A stretch of 64,000 bases of DNA. It comes from Arcobacter sp. Its GTDB lineage: Bacteria; Campylobacterota; Campylobacteria; Campylobacterales; Sulfurimonadaceae. Shown here piece by piece: positions 34,830 through 43,529 of the stretch. Positions within the stretch are counted from its first letter, which is position 1. Each line of letters starts with the position of its first letter. A model generated the notes under the pieces. That model was not told where the DNA came from and did no database searches. It was given only the letters and a program-made list of their open reading frames with translations. The stretch is taken from the NCBI GenBank assembly GCA_024637195.1, contig JAGXFN010000008.1, positions 62,001 to 126,000 of the forward strand, written 5' to 3'. Made by a program: the position numbers and the translations under genes.

Positions 34830-35818
34830 AGCGCTTCGAGTATAGATTTCTTTTTAGCATTGTATTCAACTTCACTGATGAGCTCCGCGTCAAAAAGCTC
34901 TTTGAGCTGCAATAAGCGCTCTTTTGCATTTATCGATGTTGCAGATGAGCTCTCTTGAACAACAGAACTTGCCAGTCCGCCGGCCACACCCATTCCCATC
35001 ATCATTCCGGCCGCTCCGACTTGGTTGTTGGCTGCGTCCTTCATTGCTTCGAGTCTTTGCAGTTCACTGTAGCTTACTCCCGCGATATCAGCGCCATGGG
35101 TGTAGGCGGTTATATCAGAAATCTTGTTGATACGCGCCTGTGTATCTGCATCAAAATCTGTCCCCTCAATACGAAAATCGGTCAAAGCAAAACCCAGCTT
35201 AGTAAAGGTGTGGCCCAGCTTTTCACCCAGGGCTTTTGATATTTCTTCGCGTTCACCGTCAATTTGCGCAAAAGAATACTTTTCTGTTGCTAAAAAATCT
35301 GCTAAAGGCTCATTGATCCGAGAAACCATCACTTCTTTAAAGTCGCTTATCCTGTAGTACTCCTGCGGGCCCATGATATTGACAAAAAACAGACGGGGGT
35401 CTTGGATCTTGAAACTGTAGTTTCCATAGGCCATTAGCCCCACTGGAAATTTATATTTTGGGTCATCATACTTGATGAGGGAACGTGTCCCCCATTTCTG
35501 ATCCAAAATGCGGGTACGTTTGAAGAAGTAAATGCCTACCTTATGCTCACTCTCAAAGGCTTGCATAACTTTTTTGATTGTCGTCCAAAAAGGGATATTT
35601 TCTGTCAATAAAGAGATCATTCCCTCTTCTTCGATTACAGAAACAACCTTGCCTTCATAAACAAAAATACAGCCCTGTCCCGGCCCTACAATGAGCTTAG
35701 AAGCATTCTTGATCTCGTCACCGTTATCACTCCAGCGATAAAAAAGTTCATCGGCACCCGGGCTGTTCCACTCGATGACCGAACGCAGCTGTCTTTTTAT
35801 TCCGTCCCAAACACCCAT
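34826..35818 (-). CDS. SPFH-domain protein with C-terminal SHOCT motif (YdjI/virion-core-like)
   Basis: A 330-residue protein starting MGVWDGIKRQLRSVIEW, the usual opening of the YdjI-type SPFH family; an upstream GTG/ATG frame to 35857 is less likely. The SPFH region covers about residues 35-260. A Gly/Met-rich segment (GAAGMMMGMGVAGG) and a short C-terminal SHOCT helix pair (RLLQLKELFDAELISEVEY) follow. SHOCT tails promote oligomerisation. It is coupled to the zinc-ribbon gene downstream. In Bacillus such proteins join the stress response to membrane damage; here the role is inferred only. Confidence 0.82.
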   Translation of the reverse strand: MGVWDGIKRQLRSVIEWNSPGADELFYRWSDNGDEIKNASKLIVGPGQGCIFVYEGKVVSVIEEEGMISLLTENIPFWTTIKKVMQAFESEHKVGIYFFKRTRILDQKWGTRSLIKYDDPKYKFPVGLMAYGNYSFKIQDPRLFFVNIMGPQEYYRISDFKEVMVSRINEPLADFLATEKYSFAQIDGEREEISKALGEKLGHTFTKLGFALTDFRIEGTDFDADTQARINKISDITAYTHGADIAGVSYSELQRLEAMKDAANNQVGAAGMMMGMGVAGGLASSVVQESSSATSINAKERLLQLKELFDAELISEVEYNAKKKSILEAL

Positions 35819-35970
35819 AAGCACCCTTTTCAATACAAGTGACTTATTATAATGCAAAGAACTTTAAACCTTTTAACAAGGATACTGAAGTTTCTTTATT
35901 TGAGCTTCTTAGACTATTGACAAAGACCGGCCTGCTTATCTTCAGGTGCGCCTTTGTCTATTAAATAAAA

Positions 35971-36573
35971 TCAGGATTTTGTAGCAGTTGCAAGAAATAT
36001 AGGAAAGGAATTGCCCTCTTTTTCAAGGGTATACGCCGTAACAAAGTCAACATCCTTAAAGCCGTGTTTTTCCAAGAGTACCTGAAATTTATCGCGTTCG
36101 AAACCCAAATGAAAGACACCCTGCGTATCTTTAGGGTGAAAACTTCCATCTTCTCTGTCCAGATCCGCCAAGGCGACTTTTGCCCCGGGCTTCAAATGCT
36201 CGCTAAACCTTTGAATAAGTCTGTCCGTATCTTGCACATGATGCATCGCCATAGCGCTCATGATAAGATCGAACTTTGCATCTATAGGTTCATCAAGGAT
36301 ATTACGGCACAAGATATCTACCTTGCCGTGAAGCTCTTTTTTACCTGTCAGTTCGTTTAGCATGGCTTCAGAAATATCTACGGCCACAATCTTATGAACG
36401 AACGGTGCCACATGCGAGCTGATCAAGCCCGTACCCGCACCAAAGTCCATCACCTCCATGTGGGCATGAAGCGGCACATGGCTTACAATAGATGCGCCAA
36501 TAGCTGCTGAAAGCCGACTGGCAAGATCATTTGTATCCCACTCTTTAGCTTTTTCATTAAAAAGATCCAGCAT
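35971..36573 (-). CDS. Class I SAM-dependent methyltransferase
   Basis: A 200-residue Rossmann-fold methyltransferase. The SAM-binding motif I is VMDFGAGTGLISSHVA, motif II contains VAVDISEAML, and LIMSAMAMHHVQDTDRLI is typical of methyltransf_11/25 members. The acceptor substrate cannot be told from the sequence. No signal peptide. It is preceded by a normal ribosome site and is not clearly in an operon. Confidence 0.85.
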   Translation of the reverse strand: MLDLFNEKAKEWDTNDLASRLSAAIGASIVSHVPLHAHMEVMDFGAGTGLISSHVAPFVHKIVAVDISEAMLNELTGKKELHGKVDILCRNILDEPIDAKFDLIMSAMAMHHVQDTDRLIQRFSEHLKPGAKVALADLDREDGSFHPKDTQGVFHLGFERDKFQVLLEKHGFKDVDFVTAYTLEKEGNSFPIFLATATKS

Positions 36574-36637
36574 AAGATATCTCCTTTGCGTGTTTAACTC
36601 TCTTTATTTTTCATCATCTTCACAACAGTACTGTCCA

Positions 36638-37042
36638 TCACTCACCTATATTTTTATTGGCACGGATCCAGCGCTCAAGAATAATCTTGGCCGCGAGGGA
36701 GTCGATCCGTCCATCTTTTTTCTGCTTCATAAGCCCCTTCATTGACTCCTCCGCTTCAAGCGAAGAATGGCTCTCGTCTTGAAAGTAGACTGCCCCCTTG
36801 AAGTCGACCAGGTTCATAAAGTGCGCAACACGGCGGCGCATCTCCTCTTCGCTGCTTCCGCCAATGGGAATACCGATGACGACAGCCTCTGCGCCCCACT
36901 CTGCTATAACAGCGCTTACCGCTGCCGCCGCCTGGTCTCTGTTTTTTCGCTCTATAGCAGGAAGCGGCGTCACAAAGTTGACATCGGCTGAATAGGCCAG
37001 ACCGATGCGTTTAAGCCCCAGGTCGATAGCAATGATCTTCAC
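36638..37042 (-). CDS. ruvX: Putative pre-16S rRNA nuclease RuvX/YqgF
   Basis: A 134-residue RNase H-fold protein. The catalytic-type N-terminus reads IAIDLGLKRIGLA, with YFQDESHSSLEAE as the second acidic block and SLAAKIILERWI near the end. YqgF proteins process the 5' end of 16S rRNA and act on Holliday-like junctions. The start is a GTG that overlaps the mnmE stop by one base (TAGTG), implying coupled translation at the end of the rpmH-to-mnmE block. Confidence 0.9.
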   Translation of the reverse strand: MKIIAIDLGLKRIGLAYSADVNFVTPLPAIERKNRDQAAAAVSAVIAEWGAEAVVIGIPIGGSSEEEMRRRVAHFMNLVDFKGAVYFQDESHSSLEAEESMKGLMKQKKDGRIDSLAAKIILERWIRANKNIGE

Positions 37043-38388
37043 TATTTACCCAGGCAGAAGCTGCCGAACATCTTGTCGAGCATCTCGCTGTGCTCGTAAG
37101 GACGGGTAATCGAAGAGATCTCTTTTATCGCCATGTTCATATGGAAAGAAAAAATCTCCAGCTCTTGATCTTGCAAAGGACTCTTCGCCTCCTCTATCTC
37201 GCTCAGGGCTTTTTTTACGGCATTGATCTGTCGCGCGGAGATCAACATCATCTCATCTGAAATATTTTTGCTGTCCATGAGCTTTTCAAGCACATGTATA
37301 AGCTCTCGGGCATTCTCTTTGCAGCTGAGTTCTATCGGCGTATAGATCTCTATCGCTTCAGTATCAAACTTGCGGGGAAGGTCTGTCTTGTTGAGCAGGC
37401 AGACAATGGATTTTTCTTCTTTGTATTGCTCTATCAACTCGACGATCTTGCTGTCTTCTTCGTCAAAAATACGCGAGCCGTCAAATAAACAGACAACGAT
37501 ATCACTCTGTTCTATCGCTTCAATGCTGCGCTCGATGCCGATGCGCTCTATCTCGTCATTGGCGTTTCGTATCCCTGCCGTATCAACCATTCGGATCAGG
37601 TGTGTCCCTATTTTGACCTCTTCTTCGATCGTGTCTCGTGTTGTACCTGCGATCTCGGAGACGATGGCGCGTTTGTAGTTGAGCAAGACGTTGAGCAGAG
37701 AGCTTTTTCCGACATTTGGCTTGCCAATGATCGCGACCTTGAAGCCCTGCATCAGACCTGCACGGCTCTGGCTTGCCTGCAAAGTGTCGCTAAGCTGAAG
37801 ACGCAGGCCCTCAAGACGTGCAAGTATCTGGTCTATCAGGTCTTGGGGAAGGTCCTCTTCAGCGTAGTCGATCGTCACTTCAGAATAGGCCAGGATATGC
37901 AAAAGCTCATCGCGCACTCCTTCGACATAGCCCTTTAGCTCGCCTTTCATCTGCTTGGCGAGGATCTTTGCCGCATCTTCGCTTTTGGCTTCGATAAGCT
38001 GGGCTATCGCTTCGGCTTCGGTCAGGTCGATGCGCCCGTTAAGAAAGGCCCGCTTTGAAAACTCGCCCGGTTCAGCCAGACGTGCGCCGGCACTCACAAC
38101 AGCATTGAGCACCTGCTCCGCTACGATCTTGCCGCCGTGACACTGAAACTCGACAATATCTTCCGCCGTAAAACTGTTGGGGCCTTTAAAGTAAAGGACA
38201 ATCGCCTCGTCTATCAACTCATCTGAAAGATTGTAGAGCGGGGTCAAGGTGGCATGGCGGGCTTTGAGGTCAGTTTTTTTACAGAGTCTTTTTGCTATAG
38301 GGAGGGCATCTTCGCCGCTGAGGCGAATGATGGAGATCGAACCGATACCGTATGCTGTCGCAACAGCTGCTATTGTATCGCTGTGCAT
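37042..38388 (-). CDS. mnmE: tRNA uridine-5-carboxymethylaminomethyl modification GTPase MnmE
   Basis: MnmE with MnmG adds the cmnm5 group at wobble uridine of tRNA. The 448-residue protein has the N-terminal formyl-THF-binding domain, a helical middle, a G domain (GKPNVGKSSLLN; DTAGIRN; NKTDLPRK) and the C-terminal CLGK tail whose Cys is conserved. The position after jag and before ruvX is the standard order in this phylum. Confidence 0.97.
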   Translation of the reverse strand: MHSDTIAAVATAYGIGSISIIRLSGEDALPIAKRLCKKTDLKARHATLTPLYNLSDELIDEAIVLYFKGPNSFTAEDIVEFQCHGGKIVAEQVLNAVVSAGARLAEPGEFSKRAFLNGRIDLTEAEAIAQLIEAKSEDAAKILAKQMKGELKGYVEGVRDELLHILAYSEVTIDYAEEDLPQDLIDQILARLEGLRLQLSDTLQASQSRAGLMQGFKVAIIGKPNVGKSSLLNVLLNYKRAIVSEIAGTTRDTIEEEVKIGTHLIRMVDTAGIRNANDEIERIGIERSIEAIEQSDIVVCLFDGSRIFDEEDSKIVELIEQYKEEKSIVCLLNKTDLPRKFDTEAIEIYTPIELSCKENARELIHVLEKLMDSKNISDEMMLISARQINAVKKALSEIEEAKSPLQDQELEIFSFHMNMAIKEISSITRPYEHSEMLDKMFGSFCLGK

Positions 38389-38394
38389 CGTCTA

Positions 38395-39459
38395 CTAATA
38401 ACTTTCGTTGTTAAAAGAATTCACAATTATAAATTTTGCACCGTCACGCGTTGAACGGATGGCGACATACTTGTCAGGATAGGCGGCACGAAGCTCACGA
38501 AGCGCGATCTGAACCAAGACACCGTCGAGGATCTTTGTCTGTGCCCGGCCGTCACGGTCAATGTTGGCATACACTCCCTCAAGGTACTTGCAGATCATCT
38601 CTTCTTGGTTTTTCAAGAATTCGGCGATCTCAAGACGAAGCTGGAGCTGGTAACTTGCATTGATCCAGTTATAGAGCATATATGAGAGCGCTTTGTAGCG
38701 GTATCCCTCTTTTCCGATCAATAGTGCCGCGTCCTTGCCTGTGAACTCGATCAGAATCGTCTTCTCGTCATACTGGCACACCTTGATCTCGTCGATATCA
38801 AAGCAGATATTTTTAAAGAGAAGATCGACTTTATCCTGTATCTCCGCGGCAACCTCACTTGGCTTGCAGCTCTCTTCAAAAAAGCTGTCGATTGCCTGTT
38901 TTGAAGTTGAAGAAGCGCTGTAAGTGCTTACTAGCTGCTCATGTATTTCATCATGTGAGGCATCGCAGATCTTAGTCTCTTCTCCGATATAGATCTCTTC
39001 ATCTTCATCCGCATAAATATCCGAACCGTCATAATCATCTTCTTCTTGGTCAGTCACAAAAGATGCCGGCATAATGATCTCGTTATGTGAAAAGTGTACC
39101 CGCTTAGCCTCTTTTGGAACCTGCGTTTTTGGCTTTTCATTTCTGGAGACTTTTATCGGCTCGGCTTTTGCTCTTGGCTCGGCTTTGAACTGAGGAGGTC
39201 TCTTTGTCTGCTCACTCTTGGCAACCGGCTCCGTCTTGACCAAGGGTTCTGCCTTGCGTTCATACTCCGGTTTTGTCTTCGCTTCTGTCTCTACGACCTT
39301 GCATGCAGCAACAATGATCGCCTGTTTTTTAAACATCCCGAACAGTCCGCTTTTTGGAACTTGGATGACTTCAATATTAAGTTGTGTGATAGAACATGAC
39401 AATTTTTTAGCGGCCTGGGAATAGGCCCCTTCTAATGTCTCGGCTTCTATTCTAACCAT
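38395..39459 (-). CDS. jag: Jag/KhpB-like RNA-binding protein
   Basis: A 354-residue protein with an N-terminal Jag-N domain (about 1-52; MVRIEAETLEGAYSQAAKKL), a long low-complexity Lys/Pro/Glu linker (about 60-150), a KH-II domain (about 230-300; LLIGKEGYRYKALSYMLYNW) and a C-terminal R3H domain. Its homologues bind RNA and cooperate with YidC. It lies 3 bases downstream of yidC. The linker is longer than in most Jag proteins. Confidence 0.9.
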   Translation of the reverse strand: MVRIEAETLEGAYSQAAKKLSCSITQLNIEVIQVPKSGLFGMFKKQAIIVAACKVVETEAKTKPEYERKAEPLVKTEPVAKSEQTKRPPQFKAEPRAKAEPIKVSRNEKPKTQVPKEAKRVHFSHNEIIMPASFVTDQEEDDYDGSDIYADEDEEIYIGEETKICDASHDEIHEQLVSTYSASSTSKQAIDSFFEESCKPSEVAAEIQDKVDLLFKNICFDIDEIKVCQYDEKTILIEFTGKDAALLIGKEGYRYKALSYMLYNWINASYQLQLRLEIAEFLKNQEEMICKYLEGVYANIDRDGRAQTKILDGVLVQIALRELRAAYPDKYVAIRSTRDGAKFIIVNSFNNESY

Positions 39460-39462
39460 AAT

Positions 39463-41052
39463 CTATTCCTCTTTTGCCTTCTTGTGGGCTTCGAATTTTT
39501 TATTGACTACAAATTGCTGTGCGATAGAAAAAATATTATTTACTGACCAGTACAGAACAAGTCCTGCCGGGAATGTTACAAAGAAAAACGTAAAGATAAG
39601 TGGTAAAAATTTAAATATCTTTTCTTGCAATGGATCGGTGAAATTGCTTGGCGTAATACGCTGCTGATAATACATCGTCGCACCCATCAAAATCGGAAGG
39701 ATATAGTACGGGTCCATATGTGCCAGATCCGTGATCCAAAGTGCCCACTCAGCACCTTTTAGTTCTACAGCATTTAATAATACCCTATAAATCGCAAAAA
39801 ATACAGGAATTTGCAGTAGAAGTGGCAGACATCCGCCTAGAGGATTGGCACCGTGTTTCTTGTAAAGGTCCATTACTGCGGCATTCATACGCTGCGGGTC
39901 ACCCTTGTACTTTGCTTGAAGCTCTTTTACTTTTGGTGACACCTCTTTTAGCTTTTGCATGGAGATCATTCCCTTGAAGGTCAGAGGAAAAAGAACCAAA
40001 CGGATCATAATCGTCAGCAAGACAATTGCCCAGCCCCAGTTGCCTACAAAACCGTGCAGGAACATCAGAAGTTGAAAAAGAGGCGCTGCCGCGAAAGTGA
40101 ACCAGCCATATTCGATCGCATTGACAAGGTCGGGATTGATCGAATGCAAGAGCTTGTAATCTTTTGGCCCGATGTATCCGTTGAAGGCAAACTCTTTTTT
40201 CCCGTCCATGTAGACCACGGGATTGTTCTCGCGATCTTTGTCGATCTTAACGGTAATATCTTCGTCAATGCCATAAAATATCGATGCAAAGTATTGTGAA
40301 AACGATGAGGCAAGATTGACATTGTTGTACGAAGTTATTCCCTCAGCATCACCATCTTCTACGATCGTGATCAGGTGATCTCCAGTATCGACCATCGCTC
40401 CTTCGACAGTCATCATCTGCTTATCCGAGAAAGTCGGGTGCATGCCCAGATAGACGAAATAGCGCATATCCTCGCTCAGGGTGATCTTTACATCATAATG
40501 GCCGTCGCTGTAAAACTTAAGCGCTTTGGTCACGTTCAGCTGAGAAAGTTTCTGCGTCAAAACAACAGAGACTGAGCCTTCTGTTATGTTGGCCTCTTTG
40601 ATATTTGAGGTGTAGGGAGTCTTTATCGCTTCGGCATTGAGGGCCTTGTCGGCGAAGCGGATGTAGAGAGGTTTTGCACCTGTTTGTGCAACCAGCTTTG
40701 CATTTCCTGTTTCTTCATCAAAAAACTTCTTCTCCAGCATCTCTTTTTGAGAGATGCGCCCCAGAGTGTCTATCGTCAGAACATAGTTGGCGCCTGTCAA
40801 GGTCGTCAGGATCGCATCGCTTGTAGATGAAGCCGCTGTAGCAGCGCTGCTTCCAGACTCTGGCTCTGAAGCGCCAGAACCAAGTGAGGCCACATCTGTT
40901 GAACTCTGCTTGGATGTTGCGGACAGGGAGGTAGCATTTTGGTCCGTTTCAAGCTCTTTGGGCGGGAATATGGCGGTATAGGCCATAAAAAAAACAAATG
41001 ATACGGTAAATGCGAGTATTAATCTTTGATTTGAGGTCATTTTTTCTAACAC
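39463..41052 (-). CDS. yidC: Membrane protein insertase YidC
   Basis: A 529-residue insertase. An N-terminal helix is followed by a large periplasmic beta domain (about 60-310) and the conserved five-helix core, with WGWAIVLLTIMIRLVLFPL, QKLKEVSPKVKELQAKYKGD and GGCLPLLLQIPVFFAIYR. It inserts small membrane proteins alone or with SecYEG. The gene overlaps the end of yidD by 7 bases and is followed by jag. Confidence 0.97.
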   Translation of the reverse strand: MLEKMTSNQRLILAFTVSFVFFMAYTAIFPPKELETDQNATSLSATSKQSSTDVASLGSGASEPESGSSAATAASSTSDAILTTLTGANYVLTIDTLGRISQKEMLEKKFFDEETGNAKLVAQTGAKPLYIRFADKALNAEAIKTPYTSNIKEANITEGSVSVVLTQKLSQLNVTKALKFYSDGHYDVKITLSEDMRYFVYLGMHPTFSDKQMMTVEGAMVDTGDHLITIVEDGDAEGITSYNNVNLASSFSQYFASIFYGIDEDITVKIDKDRENNPVVYMDGKKEFAFNGYIGPKDYKLLHSINPDLVNAIEYGWFTFAAAPLFQLLMFLHGFVGNWGWAIVLLTIMIRLVLFPLTFKGMISMQKLKEVSPKVKELQAKYKGDPQRMNAAVMDLYKKHGANPLGGCLPLLLQIPVFFAIYRVLLNAVELKGAEWALWITDLAHMDPYYILPILMGATMYYQQRITPSNFTDPLQEKIFKFLPLIFTFFFVTFPAGLVLYWSVNNIFSIAQQFVVNKKFEAHKKAKEE

Positions 41053-41378
41053 GATCTGCCTTTGGAGAAGTTTTTAATAATATAGTACTGCTTATCCCCC
41101 TTGGGGACGAACCAATATTTAATAGGCGCTATTTTATCTTTTTTAATCTTACAACTTAGTTTGTTGGTCAGAGGATAGTCAATTCCACCTTTAAAAAGCT
41201 GATTGCAACGCAGTATGCGTAAAAAAGATTGAGGAAATGCGATGTAGAGAGGATTGTTTTCGAATTGCCATCTGGCATATTCAGAACAGGAAGGATAGTA
41301 GCGGCAAGAGCCGTACCCGATTAATGTAAAAAATTTTTGATAAATCGTCAATAATTTAAGAAGAAGTTTTCGAATCAC
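41046..41378 (-). CDS. yidD: Membrane protein insertion efficiency factor YidD
   Basis: A 110-residue protein with the family core GSCRYYPSCSEYARWQFE and ILRCNQLFKGGIDYP, including the three conserved Cys. It helps membrane protein insertion with YidC. The start is GTG at 41376-41378, 23 bases inside rnpA, so translation is coupled. The C-terminus (after residue 75) is longer than in most YidD proteins and rich in Lys and aromatic residues. Confidence 0.92.
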   Translation of the reverse strand: MIRKLLLKLLTIYQKFFTLIGYGSCRYYPSCSEYARWQFENNPLYIAFPQSFLRILRCNQLFKGGIDYPLTNKLSCKIKKDKIAPIKYWFVPKGDKQYYIIKNFSKGRSC

Positions 41379-41703
41379 TAATCAACCCGCCTACTCGCTT
41401 AAGGGCTTTTTCGATATCAGCCTTAAGCTCTTCATATGAAGTTTGCCTTATCGGCTCTTTTGCAACAAAGACATATGTACCGCTGTTCAGTTGCGGAGAA
41501 AACTCCAAGAACAGAGCACGCAAACGGCGTTTTGCACGGTTTCTAAAAACCGCGTTGCCTACTTTTTTGCTGGCTGTGAAGCCTTTTTTATACTCTTTAT
41601 CTTTAAGATAAAAAAGTACTGAGGACTTGGCGTGCGCCGCTTTACCTCTTTTATAAACTAGCTGAAACTCTTTGGGGAGCTTCAGTCGTTCAAAACGGTC
41701 TAT
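41356..41703 (-). CDS. rnpA: Ribonuclease P protein component RnpA, apparently with a non-standard start
   Basis: The frame encodes the RNase P protein, which helps the catalytic RNA cut tRNA 5' leaders. Diagnostic segments are [16 protein letters not shown] and [20 protein letters not shown], the RNR motif. There is no ATG, GTG or TTG in this frame between a stop at 41716-41718 and a TTG 52 codons before the end, inside the RNR helix. The most suitable start is ATA at 41701-41703, which overlaps the rpmH stop as ATAG; CTG at 41683-41685 or CTT at 41710-41712 are alternatives. Order rpmH-rnpA-yidD is universal, so the gene identity is secure; the start is inferred. Confidence 0.88.
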   Translation of the reverse strand: MDRFERLKLPKEFQLVYKRGKAAHAKSSVLFYLKDKEYKKGFTASKKVGNAVFRNRAKRRLRALFLEFSPQLNSGTYVFVAKEPIRQTSYEELKADIEKALKRVGGLISDSKTSS

Positions 41704-41834
41704 ACAGTTAAGCTCTTACGCCCTTTTGCACGGCGTCTATTGATAATTCTACGACCATTTTTTGTAGCCATACGTGAACGGAAACCGTGTGTACGTTTGC
41801 GCGGTGTAGAATGGGGTTGATAAGTACGTTTCAT
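41700..41834 (-). CDS. rpmH: 50S ribosomal protein L34
   Basis: A 44-residue, highly basic ribosomal protein starting [19 protein letters not shown] and containing [19 protein letters not shown]. Length and sequence match L34 throughout. The ribosome site AGAAGGA lies upstream of the ATG at 41832-41834. It is the first gene of the conserved rnpA-yidD-yidC-jag-mnmE block, and its stop overlaps the proposed rnpA start. Confidence 0.97.
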   Translation of the reverse strand: MKRTYQPHSTPRKRTHGFRSRMATKNGRRIINRRRAKGRKSLTV

Positions 41835-41866
41835 ATAAGCGTCCTTCTATAAGTTTTAATCGTGCA

Positions 41867-41872
41867 ATTGTA
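41867..41872 (-). promoter_or_regulatory. Putative -10 box of the rpmH operon
   Basis: TACAAT on the minus strand, 32 bases before the rpmH ATG, followed by an AT-rich leader and the AAGGA ribosome site. No strong -35 box, as usual in this phylum. Prediction only. Confidence 0.4.
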
Positions 41873-41954
41873 GTTGAATTTTACTTACACCCTTCTTAGT
41901 GCTGATGAAATAGTGCTATATTTGCAAAAAGCTCTCTTTTTCAAGCGTCATTTC

Positions 41955-42530
41955 TTACCTGCACGCAAAGAGACGCTGGTTTTCACAAAAGAATTCTTCC
42001 CACTGCTTCTTTTCTGCGCTTAGCGAATAAACCGCGCCCGTCTCATCAAAACTTTTTTCCTTTATCTTTATAGCACTCTGCTCCAGCTTGTACTCTATGA
42101 TGCTTATGTCACTGTAAAGTGCAGCGATCTCATACGTCTGCTCTTTGACGTATGGCAAAAACTCTCCCTGCGCGACTACAAGATTACACGCATCCGAGTA
42201 GGCTCTGACCAGACCTCCCGTACCAAGCTTCGTCCCTCCAAAATAGCGCACGATGATCACAGCAGAGTTGATAAGCTCGTTTCCCGCCAACACGGCAAGT
42301 GTCGGCTTGCCTGATGTGCCCTTGGGTTCGCCATCATCAGAAGAGTGCTCGACGATTTGGTCATACGCATTGATATAGCGCCAGGCAACAACAAAATGGC
42401 GTGCCTTCGGATGTTGTGCTTTAAGCAGTGCAAGTACCTCATCATAGCTGCGATAAGGCACAAGATGAGCGATAAATTTTGACTGTTTCACTTCTAAGGT
42501 CTGCACGAGATGCTTTGTAACAAATTTCAT
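41955..42530 (-). CDS. YigZ/IMPACT family protein
   Basis: A 191-residue protein of the UPF0029/IMPACT family: KQSKFIAHLVPY, ARHFVVAWRY, DDGEPKGTSGKP and VRYFGGTKLGTGGLVRAY are the family's central blocks. Eukaryotic IMPACT regulates GCN2; the bacterial role is unclear. The start at 42530 is chosen by similarity; a longer frame to 42716 overlaps divergent mutY and has no family match. The two genes share a 42-base intergenic promoter region. Confidence 0.9.
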   Translation of the reverse strand: MKFVTKHLVQTLEVKQSKFIAHLVPYRSYDEVLALLKAQHPKARHFVVAWRYINAYDQIVEHSSDDGEPKGTSGKPTLAVLAGNELINSAVIIVRYFGGTKLGTGGLVRAYSDACNLVVAQGEFLPYVKEQTYEIAALYSDISIIEYKLEQSAIKIKEKSFDETGAVYSLSAEKKQWEEFFCENQRLFACR

Positions 42531-42572
42531 GATGCAAGTGTAACTAATTAAAAGTTTTGTTACACTTGCGGC

Positions 42573-43529
42573 ATGAAAAAAGCCTATGAACTGTTCTATG
42601 AGTGGTATAAAAAAAATGGCCGCCATGACCTCCCCTGGCGTCTTAGTGATGATCCCTACCGGATCTGGGTCAGCGAGATCATGCTTCAGCAGACTCAGGT
42701 CAAGACAGTGCTTCAACGGTTCTATTTTCCGTTCTTAGAGGCCTTTCCGACGCTCTCAGACCTATCTAATGCGACGGAAGACGAGGTGCTGAAAATGTGG
42801 GAAGGCTTGGGCTACTACACCCGCGCGCGCAATCTGCACAAGACAGCCAGACTCTGCGGTGCAGCACTTCCGCAGAGTATCCATGAACTGGTCGCACTTC
42901 CCGGGATCGGCAAAAGCACCGCGCATGCTATAGCTGCTTTTGCCTACAAAACGCCTGTTCCTATTATGGACGCCAATGTAAAACGGATACTCTGCAGGCT
43001 CTTCGGACTCAAAAAGCCCGCCGAAAAGCTTTTATGGGAGAAGGCTTATGACTTTTTTGATGCGCAGCGCCCTTATGATTTTAACCAGGCGATGATGGAT
43101 TTGGGGGCTTCGCTCTGCACCGCAAAGGCGGCTTTTTGTAGCGAGTGTCCTTTTACATCTTTGTGCAAGGCGGTAGATGATCCACTGGCCTATCCCCAGA
43201 AAAAAGTGAAAAAAATCACCCCTGTGCGCCAGAAGCAGATCATCATTCACCGCCATCAGGGAAAATTTGCGCTTAAACAAAGAAACACCTCTTTTCTAAA
43301 CGGCTTGTGGGGATTTAGCGAATACGAAAAAGATGATGTGATCTGCACAACACAGAAGCTTGGCAAAATAGTTCAGATCTATTCGCATTTTAAACTTGAG
43401 GCCGAGGTCCATCTGCATCAGGCCTATATAGAAGAGCATCAGTGGTTTACGGCTGAAGAGATAAAGGAACTGGCCCTTTCAAAGGCTGATCATAAAGCAT
43501 TCGCGCTATTAGACATGTCCGAAAAATAG
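42573..43529 (+). CDS. mutY: A/G-specific adenine DNA glycosylase MutY
   Basis: MutY removes adenine mispaired with 8-oxoguanine. The 318-residue protein has the catalytic Glu in SEIMLQQTQVKTV, the HhH motif LPGIGKSTAHAI, the catalytic Asp in PIMDANVKRIL, and a [4Fe-4S] loop with CTAKAAFCSECPFTSLC (C-x6-C-x2-C-x5-C). A C-terminal NUDIX-like 8-oxoG recognition domain follows but is short, making the protein a little smaller than the E. coli enzyme (350). The 3' end overlaps the convergent membrane-protein gene by 21 bases. Confidence 0.95.
   Translation: MKKAYELFYEWYKKNGRHDLPWRLSDDPYRIWVSEIMLQQTQVKTVLQRFYFPFLEAFPTLSDLSNATEDEVLKMWEGLGYYTRARNLHKTARLCGAALPQSIHELVALPGIGKSTAHAIAAFAYKTPVPIMDANVKRILCRLFGLKKPAEKLLWEKAYDFFDAQRPYDFNQAMMDLGASLCTAKAAFCSECPFTSLCKAVDDPLAYPQKKVKKITPVRQKQIIIHRHQGKFALKQRNTSFLNGLWGFSEYEKDDVICTTQKLGKIVQIYSHFKLEAEVHLHQAYIEEHQWFTAEEIKELALSKADHKAFALLDMSEK

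Noticed and set aside
42531-42716. N-terminal extension of the YigZ-like gene
   Set aside because: It overlaps the divergent mutY start and has no similarity to the family; the ATG at 42530 fits.
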